Origin: MGIIb-P sp963934015
Lineage (GTDB): Archaea > Thermoplasmatota > Poseidoniia > Poseidoniales > Thalassarchaeaceae
Reading direction: 5' to 3'
NCBI GenBank assembly: GCA_963934015.1
Contig: CAWVWT010000001.1
Coordinates: forward strand, 62,001 to 126,000
DNA: 64,000 bases
Under the pieces are notes generated by a model that saw only the letters and a program-made list of their open reading frames with translations, was not told the origin of the DNA and searched no databases. This document shows positions 26,636 to 35,407 of this stretch, in pieces. The position numbers and the translations under genes were made by a program. How positions within the stretch are numbered: position 1 is the first letter of the stretch; each line of letters begins with the position of its first letter.

Positions 26636-26707
26636 CTCGCAACCCCGTTGATTCCAACTAAAGCCACCCATTCATTCTTCAATGAAAGCCAAGTCGCCGA
26701 CTCGCTA

Positions 26708-26780
26708 GCCGTGTTAGCTTAGTTGGTGGAGCGGTGGACTGTTAATCCACAGGTCGCAGGTTCAAATCCTGCACACGGCG
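26708..26780 (+). tRNA. tRNA-Asn (GTT)
   Basis: Full cloverleaf: acceptor GCCGTGT/ACACGGC, anticodon stem GTGGA/TCCAC around loop CTGTTAA, T-arm GCAGG/CCTGC with TTCAAAT, discriminator G; no intron and no encoded CCA. Confidence 0.95.
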
Positions 26781-26839
26781 CTTTCTACTTGCATAGGTCG
26801 ATAGACAATATAATGCATCACCGATATGGACATTGCAGC

Positions 26840-27199
26840 ATGGAGAACATCAACCTGGAGGATAAACTCTCGCTTTTCTCGGAGCATTGGACGCCGAAAA
26901 TTATCGCAGAATTGAACGATTACCAAATCAAACTGGTCAAAATCGAAGGTGAGTTCGTGTGGCACGATCATGCCGACACCGATGAGCTGTTTCTGGTCAT
27001 AGAAGGGAATATGGAAATTGAATTTGAAGATCATACGATGGCCCTTTCTCAAGGTGAAATGTGTGTGGTCCCCAAAGGGGTTCGTCACAAACCACGTGCT
27101 GAAAGTGAATGCAAAGTCTTGCTGATTGAACCGCGTGGTGTGGTCAACACTGGAGCGGTAGAAGGAGAACAGACGGCAGCCAACGATGTGTGGATTTAG
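26840..27199 (+). CDS. Small single-domain cupin
   Basis: Start placed at ATG 26840 (MENINLEDKLSL), since the frame further upstream runs through the tRNA-Asn gene. 119 residues. The cupin metal motif is seen as WHDHADTDELFLVIEG (His-His-Glu) and the second half as PKGVRHKP (His). It resembles the mannose-6-phosphate-isomerase-like small cupins of unknown substrate. It sits alone between tRNA-Asn and a giant surface-protein gene. Function cannot be assigned beyond a metal-binding cupin fold. Confidence 0.85.
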   Translation: MENINLEDKLSLFSEHWTPKIIAELNDYQIKLVKIEGEFVWHDHADTDELFLVIEGNMEIEFEDHTMALSQGEMCVVPKGVRHKPRAESECKVLLIEPRGVVNTGAVEGEQTAANDVWI

Positions 27200-27284
27200 A
27201 CTGTGAATACCCACTCACGCGCGCACTCGCCCGCACGGGGGGATGTTCAAATGCTAGGGTGTTCACGCAACTGTATGACCACCC

Positions 27285-27297
27285 ACAGTGGAACTGT
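27285..27297 (+). promoter_or_regulatory. Start-proximal hairpin before GTG start
   Basis: ACAGT-GGA-ACTGT, a perfect 5-bp stem with a 3-base loop, ends one base before the preferred GTG start at 27299. Confidence 0.45.
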
Positions 27298-27298
27298 C

Positions 27299-30200
27299 GT
27301 GAAATCGAAAGCACTCATCCTCCTGATGATTCTGACCGCATTGGCTCCAATGGTAGTCCCACCAATGCATCAGGATGTCGTACAAGTATCCGATATTGAT
27401 TCCCAGTATCCTGAACTTGGTGAAAGAATTGTCGCCGATGCAGGTGCTCGTGCACCTTGTCCAAGCTCACAAAATGATGGTGGCACATCCGGTGATGCGG
27501 CAGGTGGCACCACTACAACCAAATCGTTCGGAACCGACCCCTCTACGTCCAGTTCGCTTTCAGGTTGCGTAGACACAACCGACCGAATGGATTTCTACGC
27601 AGTGAATCTATCCGCTGGAAAGGATTTCACCTTCGAATTAGCTGTCCCTACAGGGGCTGATTTTGATCTCTATCTGAAGGATTCGACAAACACAAGCTAT
27701 CTGGAGGGTTCGGAATATAATGACCCACTTGAAAGTTTTACATTTATCACAAACAATTCGAATGCTGGAATGTATTATGTGGTTATTTCACAATATTCCA
27801 GCGATGGTGGATATGGCATGGAAATGTGGACCAATACCAGTATCAATCGCCCTGACCTCACGGTCAGCAGTATCACGGGACCATCTACTGCAACCATCGG
27901 GAGTACCGTATCGGTGAATTACACAGTGAATAATATCGGAGCGGTCGCACTCACGTCATCAACCCCGTATGACATTCCAATCATTCTGTCCACAGATACG
28001 GCCTACGATGCCGCCGACACCATTCTGAACGTGCGGATTACAGGACCCAGCCTGACCGCTGGAACAAGTCAACAAATGAATTCGAACGTGCAGATACCAT
28101 CGACACTTTCAGCAGGCAGTTACTATTGGATTGTCTGGGCAGATGGTTATGACAATGTTACTGAGTCGAACGATTTGAATAACAATAATTTCTCTGCATC
28201 GGCAACATCGATTACGACGTCAGGTACACCCACAGGGGATATTTTTGAACCCAATGAAAACACGACCACAGCAACAGTGGTCAGTACACTCCCGTTATCA
28301 CAGCCCAATCTATCGATTCACACTTCAACGGATGATGATTACTTTGCAATCCCCATGATTAGTGGAAACACCTACTGGATAAACAACACGCACACCTATG
28401 CCAATGGCGACCTCGACATGGACCTCATGCAAGGCACGATTATGCTCGGTTCAGGGACCACTTCATCAGATAACGAAGCAATCACACATACCGCATCTGG
28501 AAACTTCACTGCACACTTGTACATCTATGGATGGATTGGAGCCACCAACAACTACGGCCTTACAATCGAGGATTCAGTCGGTGGTGGAACCCCTGCAGGA
28601 AGCCCGACTCTAGGACTCAGCATGCCCGACAAGTTCTCTGCAACCGCTTCCTTGTCGAATCTAACAACGGGTGCGACATACTTTCTCGATTCAACTTTGT
28701 ATGAGTTCTACATTGATGGGACCTCAACCAACACCTCGCTTCCAGGCATGAATTGGACAGCGACATCGAGTACATACTCACATAACTACTCGTTTAACAC
28801 ACCCAATACCGAAGGTGAATATGCTGTCATCAGCTACCTATACCAAAATGGGGCATTTTCAACATTCGACTTTGATTACATCTACCACGAAATGTTAGTG
28901 ACTGAATCAACGGCCTCAAACAATGGCTGGATGGAAGCACAAAATCTGACAGTCGGGCAGGCGTATACCGTACAGTGGTGGGCATATGATAACGTCACAA
29001 ACACGACACTGAGTACCAACACTGTCAATTTCACAGCAAGTTCAAGTTCGTGGAGTCAGAATGTTTCATGGACATACCCGACTACGGCAAACCAGCACAA
29101 CTTCGAGGCGGTTCTGAGTACATCAACCTCAAGCAGCTACATCGGTGCACATTACGATGAATTTTATCCAAGCCCACCCTCAATTACAATTACAACATAC
29201 ACAAATGATGCGAATTCAACACAGAATTCAGCCATCACACAAGGATTAGATTTGGTGCCTGGAAATAATTACATGTGGAGAATTTCACTTCTGAATCAAA
29301 CCTATTCGACAATCGCTGCATCCAATTACGCAAATGTCACAGCCACAAGCAATACCATGAGTTTTGGATCATGGACTTACAGCACACCAACAACGAGTGG
29401 ACAATACTGCCTATTCGCTCAATTTTGGACTTCAAATGGAACCAACCTCACATCTGATGTTGCTTGCTTCAATTACGTCTTCGATGATGACAATGATGGA
29501 GTCTGGAACATGTATGACCAATGTCCTAACACACCAATTGGTTCGACCGTGGACGCGTTTGGATGTGCTTCAAGTCAGCGTGACACTGACGGGGATGGTT
29601 ACACCGATGATGTAGACGACTTCATCAACGACCCAACACAGTGGAATGATTTCGATGGTGATGGGTATGGTGACAACGCCAGTGGAAACAACGGTGACGC
29701 GTTTCCTATGGACGCAACACAATGGGCCGATTCAGATGGTGATGGCTGTGGTGACAATGCAACTGGAACTAATGGCGACCAATTCCCACTAGACGCTACA
29801 CAATGCAGTGATTTGGATGGCGATGGATACGGGGATAATCCGAATGGTACCACTCCCGACGCCTTCCCAACCGATGCTACACAATGGGCAGATACTGATG
29901 GTGACGGTTACGGAGATAATCCAAACGGGAACTATGCTGACGATTTCCCACAAGATGCCACACAATGGTCCGATTCAGATGGGGATGGATATGGAGACAA
30001 CCCGAATGGGAACAATCCCGACCTTTGGCCAACAGACCCCACACAATGGGCAGATACTGATGGTGATGGATACGGAGACAACCCGAGTGGAACTTCCGGT
30101 GATCAATTTCCCAACGATGCCACCCAGTGGTCTGACAATGACGGGGATGGATATGGAGACAATCCCTCTGGCAACATGCCCGATCACTTCCCACAAGATG

Positions 30201-31861
30201 GAACACAGTGGGCTGATGCCGATGGAGATGGCTGTGGTGACAATCCTGAAGGAAATAATGCCGACGTTTGGCCAAATGATTCCACACAATGTGCTGATTC
30301 AGACGGGGATGGATATGGAGACAACCCATCGGGTACTAACCCCGATGCATTTCCCAACGATGGCACACAATGGGCTGACAATGATGGCGATGGTTGGGGT
30401 GACAATCCCAGCGGTAACAATGCCGATGCTTTCCCTGACGAGTACACACAGCAACAGGACTCTGATGGTGATGGCTATGGTGACAACCCCAACGGTGTGA
30501 ATCCAGACCATTGTCCAAACAGTCCTACTGGGGCAACTGTCGACAGCGACGGTTGTGCCTCTTCAGAGCTTGACGATGATAACGATGGTGTGACCAACGA
30601 CCTCGACACCTGCCCGAATACACCCGGCGGTGAAGTTGCTGATGTGATTGGTTGCAGTGATTCTCAGAAAGATGGAGATATGGACGGTGTCAGCGATGCA
30701 CTCGATATTTGCCCTGGTTCACCGCAAGGAGAAGCCGTTGATGGATATGGTTGCGCTGCAAGCCAGCGTGATACCGATAATGACGGTATCAAGGACCATC
30801 TCGACCAGTGCCCAGCAACACCACCGGGCGCCATAGTGAACGGATACGGATGCGCGGATTCAGAATGGGACTCTGATGAAGATGGTATCTTTGATGCTGA
30901 CGATATTTGTCCATACACTTCGACACTTGATGTGGCCGACAGTACGGGCTGTGGTGCAGCTCAGCGTGATACAGATAACGATGGAATCACAGATGCTGAT
31001 GATATCTGTCCAATGACAAACCCTGGGTACAATGCCGATGCTGATGGTTGTGATTCAACCCAAAGAGATGGTGATGGCGATGGTGTCAATGATGCCATGG
31101 ACACAAATTGTCCGAACAGCCCTACAGGTGAGTCGGTCGACAACTTTGGTTGCGCTCCATCAGAACTGGATGATGACAACGATAGCGTGACCAACGACCT
31201 CGACCAATGTCCAAACACGATGACCACATGGAATGCACGCACAGACGGTTGTTCACCCGAGCAGGTGGATACCGATGATGATACTGTGATGGATGCAACT
31301 GATGAGTGTGCAAACACTCCTGCAAATGAATCTGTCAACAGTGTGGGTTGCGGTCTCAGTCAACTCGACAGTGACAACGACGGTGTCAACGATGCTGAAG
31401 ATGCATTCCCTGATGACCCTACTGAGGTTTCCGACAGCGATGGTGATGGTATTGGTGATGTCTCCGATTACTATCCCTCTGATGCGAGTCGCTCTGTCGA
31501 TGAAGGTGGAATCTCTATGCCATTCTGGATTGCGCTAGTAATCGTTGTATTCATCGGAATTGCTGGTGTGGCCGTGTTCATCATGCGCCGTTCGGGACGT
31601 GAAGATGAGGACCCCTATGCCGGCGGATTCAGTATGGATCCGCAACCTGCGGAGGATATCTACGCCATGGCTGGTATTGAAGAGCAAGTATTCGAACCAG
31701 CTACTGCTGAATCTCAATCCCTCACGCCAGCGAACGCGAGCACCAATGAGCATGGTCAAACTACTTGGGTAGATGAGGCTGGACTATCGTGGTGCCAAGA
31801 CCCAGATGGTAGCCGCAGGTACTACGATGCTGGAAGTGGGTCGTGGACCCCCCATCAGTGA
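27299..31861 (+). CDS. Giant TSP3-repeat surface protein with PPC and CARDB domains
   Basis: Start is uncertain: GTG 27299 gives the compact signal peptide MKSKALILLMILTALAP typical of this genome, while ATG 27275, 27251 and 27203 extend it. About 1520 residues. The order is: a PPC-type beta domain (GCVDTTDRMDFYAVNL...), a CARDB domain (RPDLTVSSITGPS...), a second PPC-like domain, and further beta modules. A long Asp-rich thrombospondin-type-3 region follows (res ~730-1397), including ten exact-length 27-residue repeats, then a membrane helix (~1406-1428) and a cytoplasmic tail. The tail ends in a DUF2510/WW-like motif (LSWCQDPDGSRRYYD...SWTPH). Probably a Ca-stiffened stalk displaying binding domains on the cell surface. 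Confidence 0.88.
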   Translation: MKSKALILLMILTALAPMVVPPMHQDVVQVSDIDSQYPELGERIVADAGARAPCPSSQNDGGTSGDAAGGTTTTKSFGTDPSTSSSLSGCVDTTDRMDFYAVNLSAGKDFTFELAVPTGADFDLYLKDSTNTSYLEGSEYNDPLESFTFITNNSNAGMYYVVISQYSSDGGYGMEMWTNTSINRPDLTVSSITGPSTATIGSTVSVNYTVNNIGAVALTSSTPYDIPIILSTDTAYDAADTILNVRITGPSLTAGTSQQMNSNVQIPSTLSAGSYYWIVWADGYDNVTESNDLNNNNFSASATSITTSGTPTGDIFEPNENTTTATVVSTLPLSQPNLSIHTSTDDDYFAIPMISGNTYWINNTHTYANGDLDMDLMQGTIMLGSGTTSSDNEAITHTASGNFTAHLYIYGWIGATNNYGLTIEDSVGGGTPAGSPTLGLSMPDKFSATASLSNLTTGATYFLDSTLYEFYIDGTSTNTSLPGMNWTATSSTYSHNYSFNTPNTEGEYAVISYLYQNGAFSTFDFDYIYHEMLVTESTASNNGWMEAQNLTVGQAYTVQWWAYDNVTNTTLSTNTVNFTASSSSWSQNVSWTYPTTANQHNFEAVLSTSTSSSYIGAHYDEFYPSPPSITITTYTNDANSTQNSAITQGLDLVPGNNYMWRISLLNQTYSTIAASNYANVTATSNTMSFGSWTYSTPTTSGQYCLFAQFWTSNGTNLTSDVACFNYVFDDDNDGVWNMYDQCPNTPIGSTVDAFGCASSQRDTDGDGYTDDVDDFINDPTQWNDFDGDGYGDNASGNNGDAFPMDATQWADSDGDGCGDNATGTNGDQFPLDATQCSDLDGDGYGDNPNGTTPDAFPTDATQWADTDGDGYGDNPNGNYADDFPQDATQWSDSDGDGYGDNPNGNNPDLWPTDPTQWADTDGDGYGDNPSGTSGDQFPNDATQWSDNDGDGYGDNPSGNMPDHFPQDGTQWADADGDGCGDNPEGNNADVWPNDSTQCADSDGDGYGDNPSGTNPDAFPNDGTQWADNDGDGWGDNPSGNNADAFPDEYTQQQDSDGDGYGDNPNGVNPDHCPNSPTGATVDSDGCASSELDDDNDGVTNDLDTCPNTPGGEVADVIGCSDSQKDGDMDGVSDALDICPGSPQGEAVDGYGCAASQRDTDNDGIKDHLDQCPATPPGAIVNGYGCADSEWDSDEDGIFDADDICPYTSTLDVADSTGCGAAQRDTDNDGITDADDICPMTNPGYNADADGCDSTQRDGDGDGVNDAMDTNCPNSPTGESVDNFGCAPSELDDDNDSVTNDLDQCPNTMTTWNARTDGCSPEQVDTDDDTVMDATDECANTPANESVNSVGCGLSQLDSDNDGVNDAEDAFPDDPTEVSDSDGDGIGDVSDYYPSDASRSVDEGGISMPFWIALVIVVFIGIAGVAVFIMRRSGREDEDPYAGGFSMDPQPAEDIYAMAGIEEQVFEPATAESQSLTPANASTNEHGQTTWVDEAGLSWCQDPDGSRRYYDAGSGSWTPHQ
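29654..30463 (+). repeat. Ten in-frame 81-bp repeats encoding TSP3-like units
   Basis: Ten copies of exactly 81 bases (810 in total) plus a partial eleventh at 30464. The unit reads DGDGYGDNPxGxxxDxFPxDxTQWxDx. Copies 2 and 8 each replace both the Tyr of DGDGY and the Trp of TQW by Cys. Confidence 0.9.
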
Positions 31862-31953
31862 ATCAAAATACTGATTTCAGAGCCGGTTTAACACCTCATC
31901 GTATGCGCCTGCGCACACCGTGATGCATTTGAACCGACCACGGGTGGCGTAGT

Positions 31954-32439
31954 ATGATGGACGTCTGTATTATCCTCGGCTCTCGCTCGGATTTACCCGT
32001 AGCCAATAAGGCAACAAAGGTTCTCGATGACTTTGGTATCGAATACGAATTGCGGATTGCTAGCGCACATCGCGCCCCGAAATATCTGGAAGGAATCATC
32101 GATGCTGCACTTGAAAATAATTGTCAAGTCTTCATCGGCATGGCTGGTGTTGCCGCGGCTTTGCCAGGTGTAATCGCAGCGATGACTGTACAACCTGTAA
32201 TCGGTGTCCCTGTCGGCGGAAAAGTACCACTGGATTCTCTGCTCTCAATTGTTCAAATGCCACCCGGTATGCCTGTAGCAACCGTGGGGGTAGATCGTGG
32301 TGACAATGCCGCTGTCCTCGCCGTTCAAATCTTGGCCTGTGCAAATTCAGACCTTGCCACGGCTTTCATCGCGTTCCGTGAAGAAATGACAAACAAGGTC
32401 ATTGCCGACGATGAATTAACACAGTCAGAAGGTGCGTGA
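31954..32439 (+). CDS. purE: N5-carboxyaminoimidazole ribonucleotide mutase / AIR carboxylase catalytic subunit
   Basis: 161 residues, usual for PurE. Signature motifs: IILGSRSDLP at the N-terminus, 'SAHRAP' with the catalytic His and 'GMAGVAAALPGVIAA'. It catalyses formation of CAIR in de novo purine synthesis; whether it uses N5-CAIR or CO2 directly depends on class and on whether purK exists elsewhere. ATG codons at 31954 and 31957; GGGTGG lies about eight bases upstream. guaAb starts one base after its stop, forming a purine-synthesis operon. Confidence 0.94.
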   Translation: MMDVCIILGSRSDLPVANKATKVLDDFGIEYELRIASAHRAPKYLEGIIDAALENNCQVFIGMAGVAAALPGVIAAMTVQPVIGVPVGGKVPLDSLLSIVQMPPGMPVATVGVDRGDNAAVLAVQILACANSDLATAFIAFREEMTNKVIADDELTQSEGA

Positions 32440-32440
32440 G

Positions 32441-33385
32441 ATGGACACTCAGATGCTCATTGATGAAGGGGTAGCCATTCTCAAAGAAAAAATCGATGAT
32501 GTTGCAATCATTGCCTGCAGTGGTGGAATCGATTCAACTGTTGCCGCGGTGATGGCAAGCGGCGCGGTCGGTGACATGCTGCACTGTGTTTATGTCGATA
32601 CGGGATTCATGCGAAAAGGTGAAACTGAAGAAGTTCGCGAAATGCTCACTGATTTGGGGCTCAATCTGACGATTGTAGATGCAAGTGAGCGCTTCTTCAA
32701 GCACCTTGAGGGTGTGACTGAACCAGAAGAAAAGCGCAAAGTGATTGGTGAACAATTCATACGTGTATTTGAAGAAGAGCAGGCTTCTTGTGGTGCTAAA
32801 TACCTCGTTCAGGGTACAATCGCACCGGATTGGATCGAATCCGGTGGCGGTGAACGGGACGTCATCAAAAGCCACCACAATGTAGGTGGTTTACCCGAAG
32901 ACGTAGATTTGACAATTGTCGAGCCCCTACGAAATTTTTACAAAGACGAAATTCGCAATATGGCTGAATTGATGAAAATCCCAAGTAGCAGTCGCCAACC
33001 GTTCCCTGGGCCAGGACTCGCAGTTCGTGTTTTGGGCGACCTCACACGAGAAAGAACTGAGGCTTGTAGAGAAGCATGTGCCATTGTCGAAGAAGAATTC
33101 GAAATGGCGGCAGCCGCCGGAGAAATGGAAATCCCTTGGCAGTATTTTGCAGCATTACTCCCGGTTAGCAGTGTTGGTGTCCATGGTGATGCTCGCGTCT
33201 ATGGTGAGACAATTGTGGTTCGAGCCGTCCGCAGTATTGACGGAATGTCAGCACGCTACTCTGAAATCCCACACAGTATTCTACAAAAAATCAGCACACG
33301 CATTACCAACACGCTGAAGGGGCACGTTAACCGAGTTGTCTACGACATAACTCACAAGCCACCGGGCACCATCGAATGGGAGTAA
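32441..33385 (+). CDS. guaAb: GMP synthase, ATP-pyrophosphatase subunit B
   Basis: Start placed at ATG 32441 (GGTG upstream); a GTG at 32432 lies inside the purE stop region. 314 residues. The PP-loop is IACSGGIDSTVAAVM, followed by the C-terminal dimerisation part with 'RQPFPGPGLAVRVLG' and the terminal 'KPPGTIEWE', which is the normal GuaA end. The glutaminase domain is absent, as expected for the archaeal two-subunit enzyme; subunit A is not in this window. It adenylates XMP for amination to GMP. Confidence 0.94.
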   Translation: MDTQMLIDEGVAILKEKIDDVAIIACSGGIDSTVAAVMASGAVGDMLHCVYVDTGFMRKGETEEVREMLTDLGLNLTIVDASERFFKHLEGVTEPEEKRKVIGEQFIRVFEEEQASCGAKYLVQGTIAPDWIESGGGERDVIKSHHNVGGLPEDVDLTIVEPLRNFYKDEIRNMAELMKIPSSSRQPFPGPGLAVRVLGDLTRERTEACREACAIVEEEFEMAAAAGEMEIPWQYFAALLPVSSVGVHGDARVYGETIVVRAVRSIDGMSARYSEIPHSILQKISTRITNTLKGHVNRVVYDITHKPPGTIEWE

Positions 33386-34324
33386 TCACTCCTCTTCTTG
33401 ATTCCAACAAGAACGCATGTTTGTAGGCCATTCTGCGATGACTGGAGATACAGGTGGGGGGCCAATTCGCTCACGGATTGACACCACATTAGGGACGTCT
33501 GCAAAAGTTCGACCCAAGCGTGAAAATAGTCTATTATGTCCCACTGATGGACCCACAAATGGATCGATGATTGAGCCACTAGGATGTACCAAATGAATCG
33601 CAATGAAATCCTGATTGCCTTCACGAACACCAAAGAGTATCATCTCTAGGCGTGTATCCCCCATCTCACCTGATTCAATTTGGCGTCGCGCAAGTGGACG
33701 GCGGGCCCAACGCTTAGATTCTGCCATCCATTCAGAACCGAGGCTAGAGAGGCCGATATTGACGTGTGCAATGGGTAGAAGCCATCGCCCTGGTGGCCAC
33801 GCCAATAGAGTCGCAATGCGCACCAAATGAGACAGCCACAATGGTATCGAGATAATCATGGCCATTACTGCAAGTGACCCGACTGGTTGATTGTATACAA
33901 TCCATGTCAATACTCCGAGTAAAACTGTTTCAATCCGAATGATATTCCACATCATCATTTTGGCCGGTGAACCTTCGATTTGAGTCAAAGAAATCATCGA
34001 AGCAGACCACCAAAGCAACACAAAAGCGCCAACGAAAAGGCCAATCCCCAAACGTAAATCCATCCCAATTCCATGTCCAAGGGCGTTTAGCATCAGTGGA
34101 ATCAATCCGGCTGCAAGAAAGAATACAGACCAAGCCGCAGGGAAAAGGAATCTCACAATACTTGGCTTCAATCGCTGCCTACGCCACCCATCCCACGCAT
34201 CAGGAGCTGTAACTTCGTGTGGAAGACGAACGGGTAAAGGACCAGAACCAAACCACCTTGCTTCCCCGAGAAGAAAACCGCGATTGTCACCCGCCATGCC
34301 GGCACGGTGTAGTCCATCCCGCAT
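33386..34324 (-). CDS. Four-helix membrane protein of unknown function
   Basis: Start placed at ATG 34324 (MRDGLHRAGMAG); TTG 34357 would add 11 residues. 312 residues. A polar N-terminal ~60 residues with 'FLLGEARWFGSGPLPVRLP' is followed by about four to five hydrophobic helices (res ~65-190) and a soluble C-terminal ~120 residues with 'SGSIIDPFVGPSVGHNRLFSRLGRTF'. I do not recognise the family. It is divergent from the secreted peptidase at 34391 and its stop abuts guaAb, with no coupling evident. A 7-bp hairpin precedes the start (34331-34355). Confidence 0.65.
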   Translation of the reverse strand: MRDGLHRAGMAGDNRGFLLGEARWFGSGPLPVRLPHEVTAPDAWDGWRRQRLKPSIVRFLFPAAWSVFFLAAGLIPLMLNALGHGIGMDLRLGIGLFVGAFVLLWWSASMISLTQIEGSPAKMMMWNIIRIETVLLGVLTWIVYNQPVGSLAVMAMIISIPLWLSHLVRIATLLAWPPGRWLLPIAHVNIGLSSLGSEWMAESKRWARRPLARRQIESGEMGDTRLEMILFGVREGNQDFIAIHLVHPSGSIIDPFVGPSVGHNRLFSRLGRTFADVPNVVSIRERIGPPPVSPVIAEWPTNMRSCWNQEEE

Positions 34325-34330
34325 CAATTC

Positions 34331-34355
34331 GACGCTTTGTGCTGCCCGAAGCGTC
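34331..34355 (-). promoter_or_regulatory. Start-proximal 7-bp hairpin, 11-base loop
   Basis: GACGCTT and AAGCGTC arms surround an 11-base loop, six bases before the ATG at 34324 on the minus strand. It lies between two divergent membrane/export genes and would also form in a plus-strand transcript. Confidence 0.45.
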
Positions 34356-34390
34356 AAATCACACGGTGTACACGCAGTGCTGGTGCGACC

Positions 34391-35407
34391 ATGTTGAAGC
34401 GGGCAATCCCTCTCTTCGTGTTGAGTGTCCTCCTGCTCAGTTACATCCCCAGCGCTGCTGCATGTGAAACCGAAGTTGGAAGAGTTCCTTCACCCACGGG
34501 TATTTCTCCAAACAAGGATGATTCAATTCGAGAAACCGTGAGAATTTCTAAAATTGGTCAGGAAACTGCCCGGTTCATGCTGTGGGAGGTGTTGATGGGT
34601 GCAAATTACACAGAGGAATACATTGCAGGGGAAATCGATCAAGCGATGATAAATGCAGGGTCAAATCCGGATTGGAATTCCTTTGATACGATTGTTGCGA
34701 GTGGTGTAAATGGGGCAATTCCACACGGTGATCCAGACAACAATGGGGCCGGACCAAAGCAAGTAATTCCAGGTGATGTTGTGGTTGTTGATTTAGGCGC
34801 TCGTGTGAATGATTGGGTAAGCGACATCACACGAACATACATTGTAGGATTCACAGACAATTTTACGATTATTGATTCATATATGGCTGTATATGATGCA
34901 CAAAACCTGACATTTCCAGTCATTGAATCGGGCACACCAGCATGGGTTCCTGATGATATTGCACGCACCCACATTACTGAACGGGGTTACGGAGATTTGT
35001 TCATCCATTCCCTTGGGCACGGGTTTGGAGTCTGTGTCCATGAACCACCGCTGCTCTCTAGTGGGGTAGATGACCCACTTTTTGGATTGACATACAACCA
35101 ACAGCCACTGATGGTATGGGATGCTGTAACGGTGGAACCGGGAATATATCACGACGGTTGGTTTGGAATCAGAATCGAGGATGACTTCCTCGTCAACGCC
35201 GAGGGGCATGAATTCCTTTCCGAAGACATTCCAAGAGATTTGGATTGGTTCATGATACTGCCAGACGATTATGAAAACGCGTCAATGGAATCCGAAACAG
35301 AAGAGGCGGGGGTGCGTAGTTTACCTGCAGTGGGCATAATTGAGTCGCTGATGCTATGTTCGGTCGTCGCTGTGCTTACTCGCCGTCGCATGGATGACGA
35401 AGAATGA
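34391..35407 (+). CDS. Secreted, membrane-anchored M24 (aminopeptidase P-like) peptidase
   Basis: Start at ATG 34391 gives signal peptide MLKRAIPLFVLSVLLLSYIP. 338 residues. The pita-bread domain keeps all five metal ligands: Asp and Asp in VVDLGARVNDWVSDITRTY, His in HSLGHGFG, Glu in TVEPGIYH and Glu in GIRIEDDF. The usual N-terminal creatinase domain is missing, leaving a compact catalytic unit. The C-terminus has SLPAVG, a hydrophobic core and RRRMDDEE, like the sorting-type tail of the 9166 protein. M24 enzymes remove N-terminal residues, often before Pro; an extracellular version would complement the secreted subtilase. The 3' end overlaps gcvPB by 32 bases on the other strand. Confidence 0.88.
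   Translation: MLKRAIPLFVLSVLLLSYIPSAAACETEVGRVPSPTGISPNKDDSIRETVRISKIGQETARFMLWEVLMGANYTEEYIAGEIDQAMINAGSNPDWNSFDTIVASGVNGAIPHGDPDNNGAGPKQVIPGDVVVVDLGARVNDWVSDITRTYIVGFTDNFTIIDSYMAVYDAQNLTFPVIESGTPAWVPDDIARTHITERGYGDLFIHSLGHGFGVCVHEPPLLSSGVDDPLFGLTYNQQPLMVWDAVTVEPGIYHDGWFGIRIEDDFLVNAEGHEFLSEDIPRDLDWFMILPDDYENASMESETEEAGVRSLPAVGIIESLMLCSVVAVLTRRRMDDEE

Noticed and set aside
26723..26839. N-terminal extension of the cupin frame
   Set aside because: It runs through the tRNA-Asn gene; the cupin homology begins after ATG 26840.
29654..30500. Regularly spaced repeats resembling a CRISPR array
   Set aside because: The period is exactly 81 bases, in frame within a long coding region, and the whole unit is conserved as a TSP3 protein repeat; there are no unique spacers or cas genes.
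29808..30500. Long open frame overlapping the TSP3 repeat array in another frame (Met/Thr-rich)
   Set aside because: It arises from the codon periodicity of the 81-base repeats; composition is unlike a real protein and the main frame is clearly coding.
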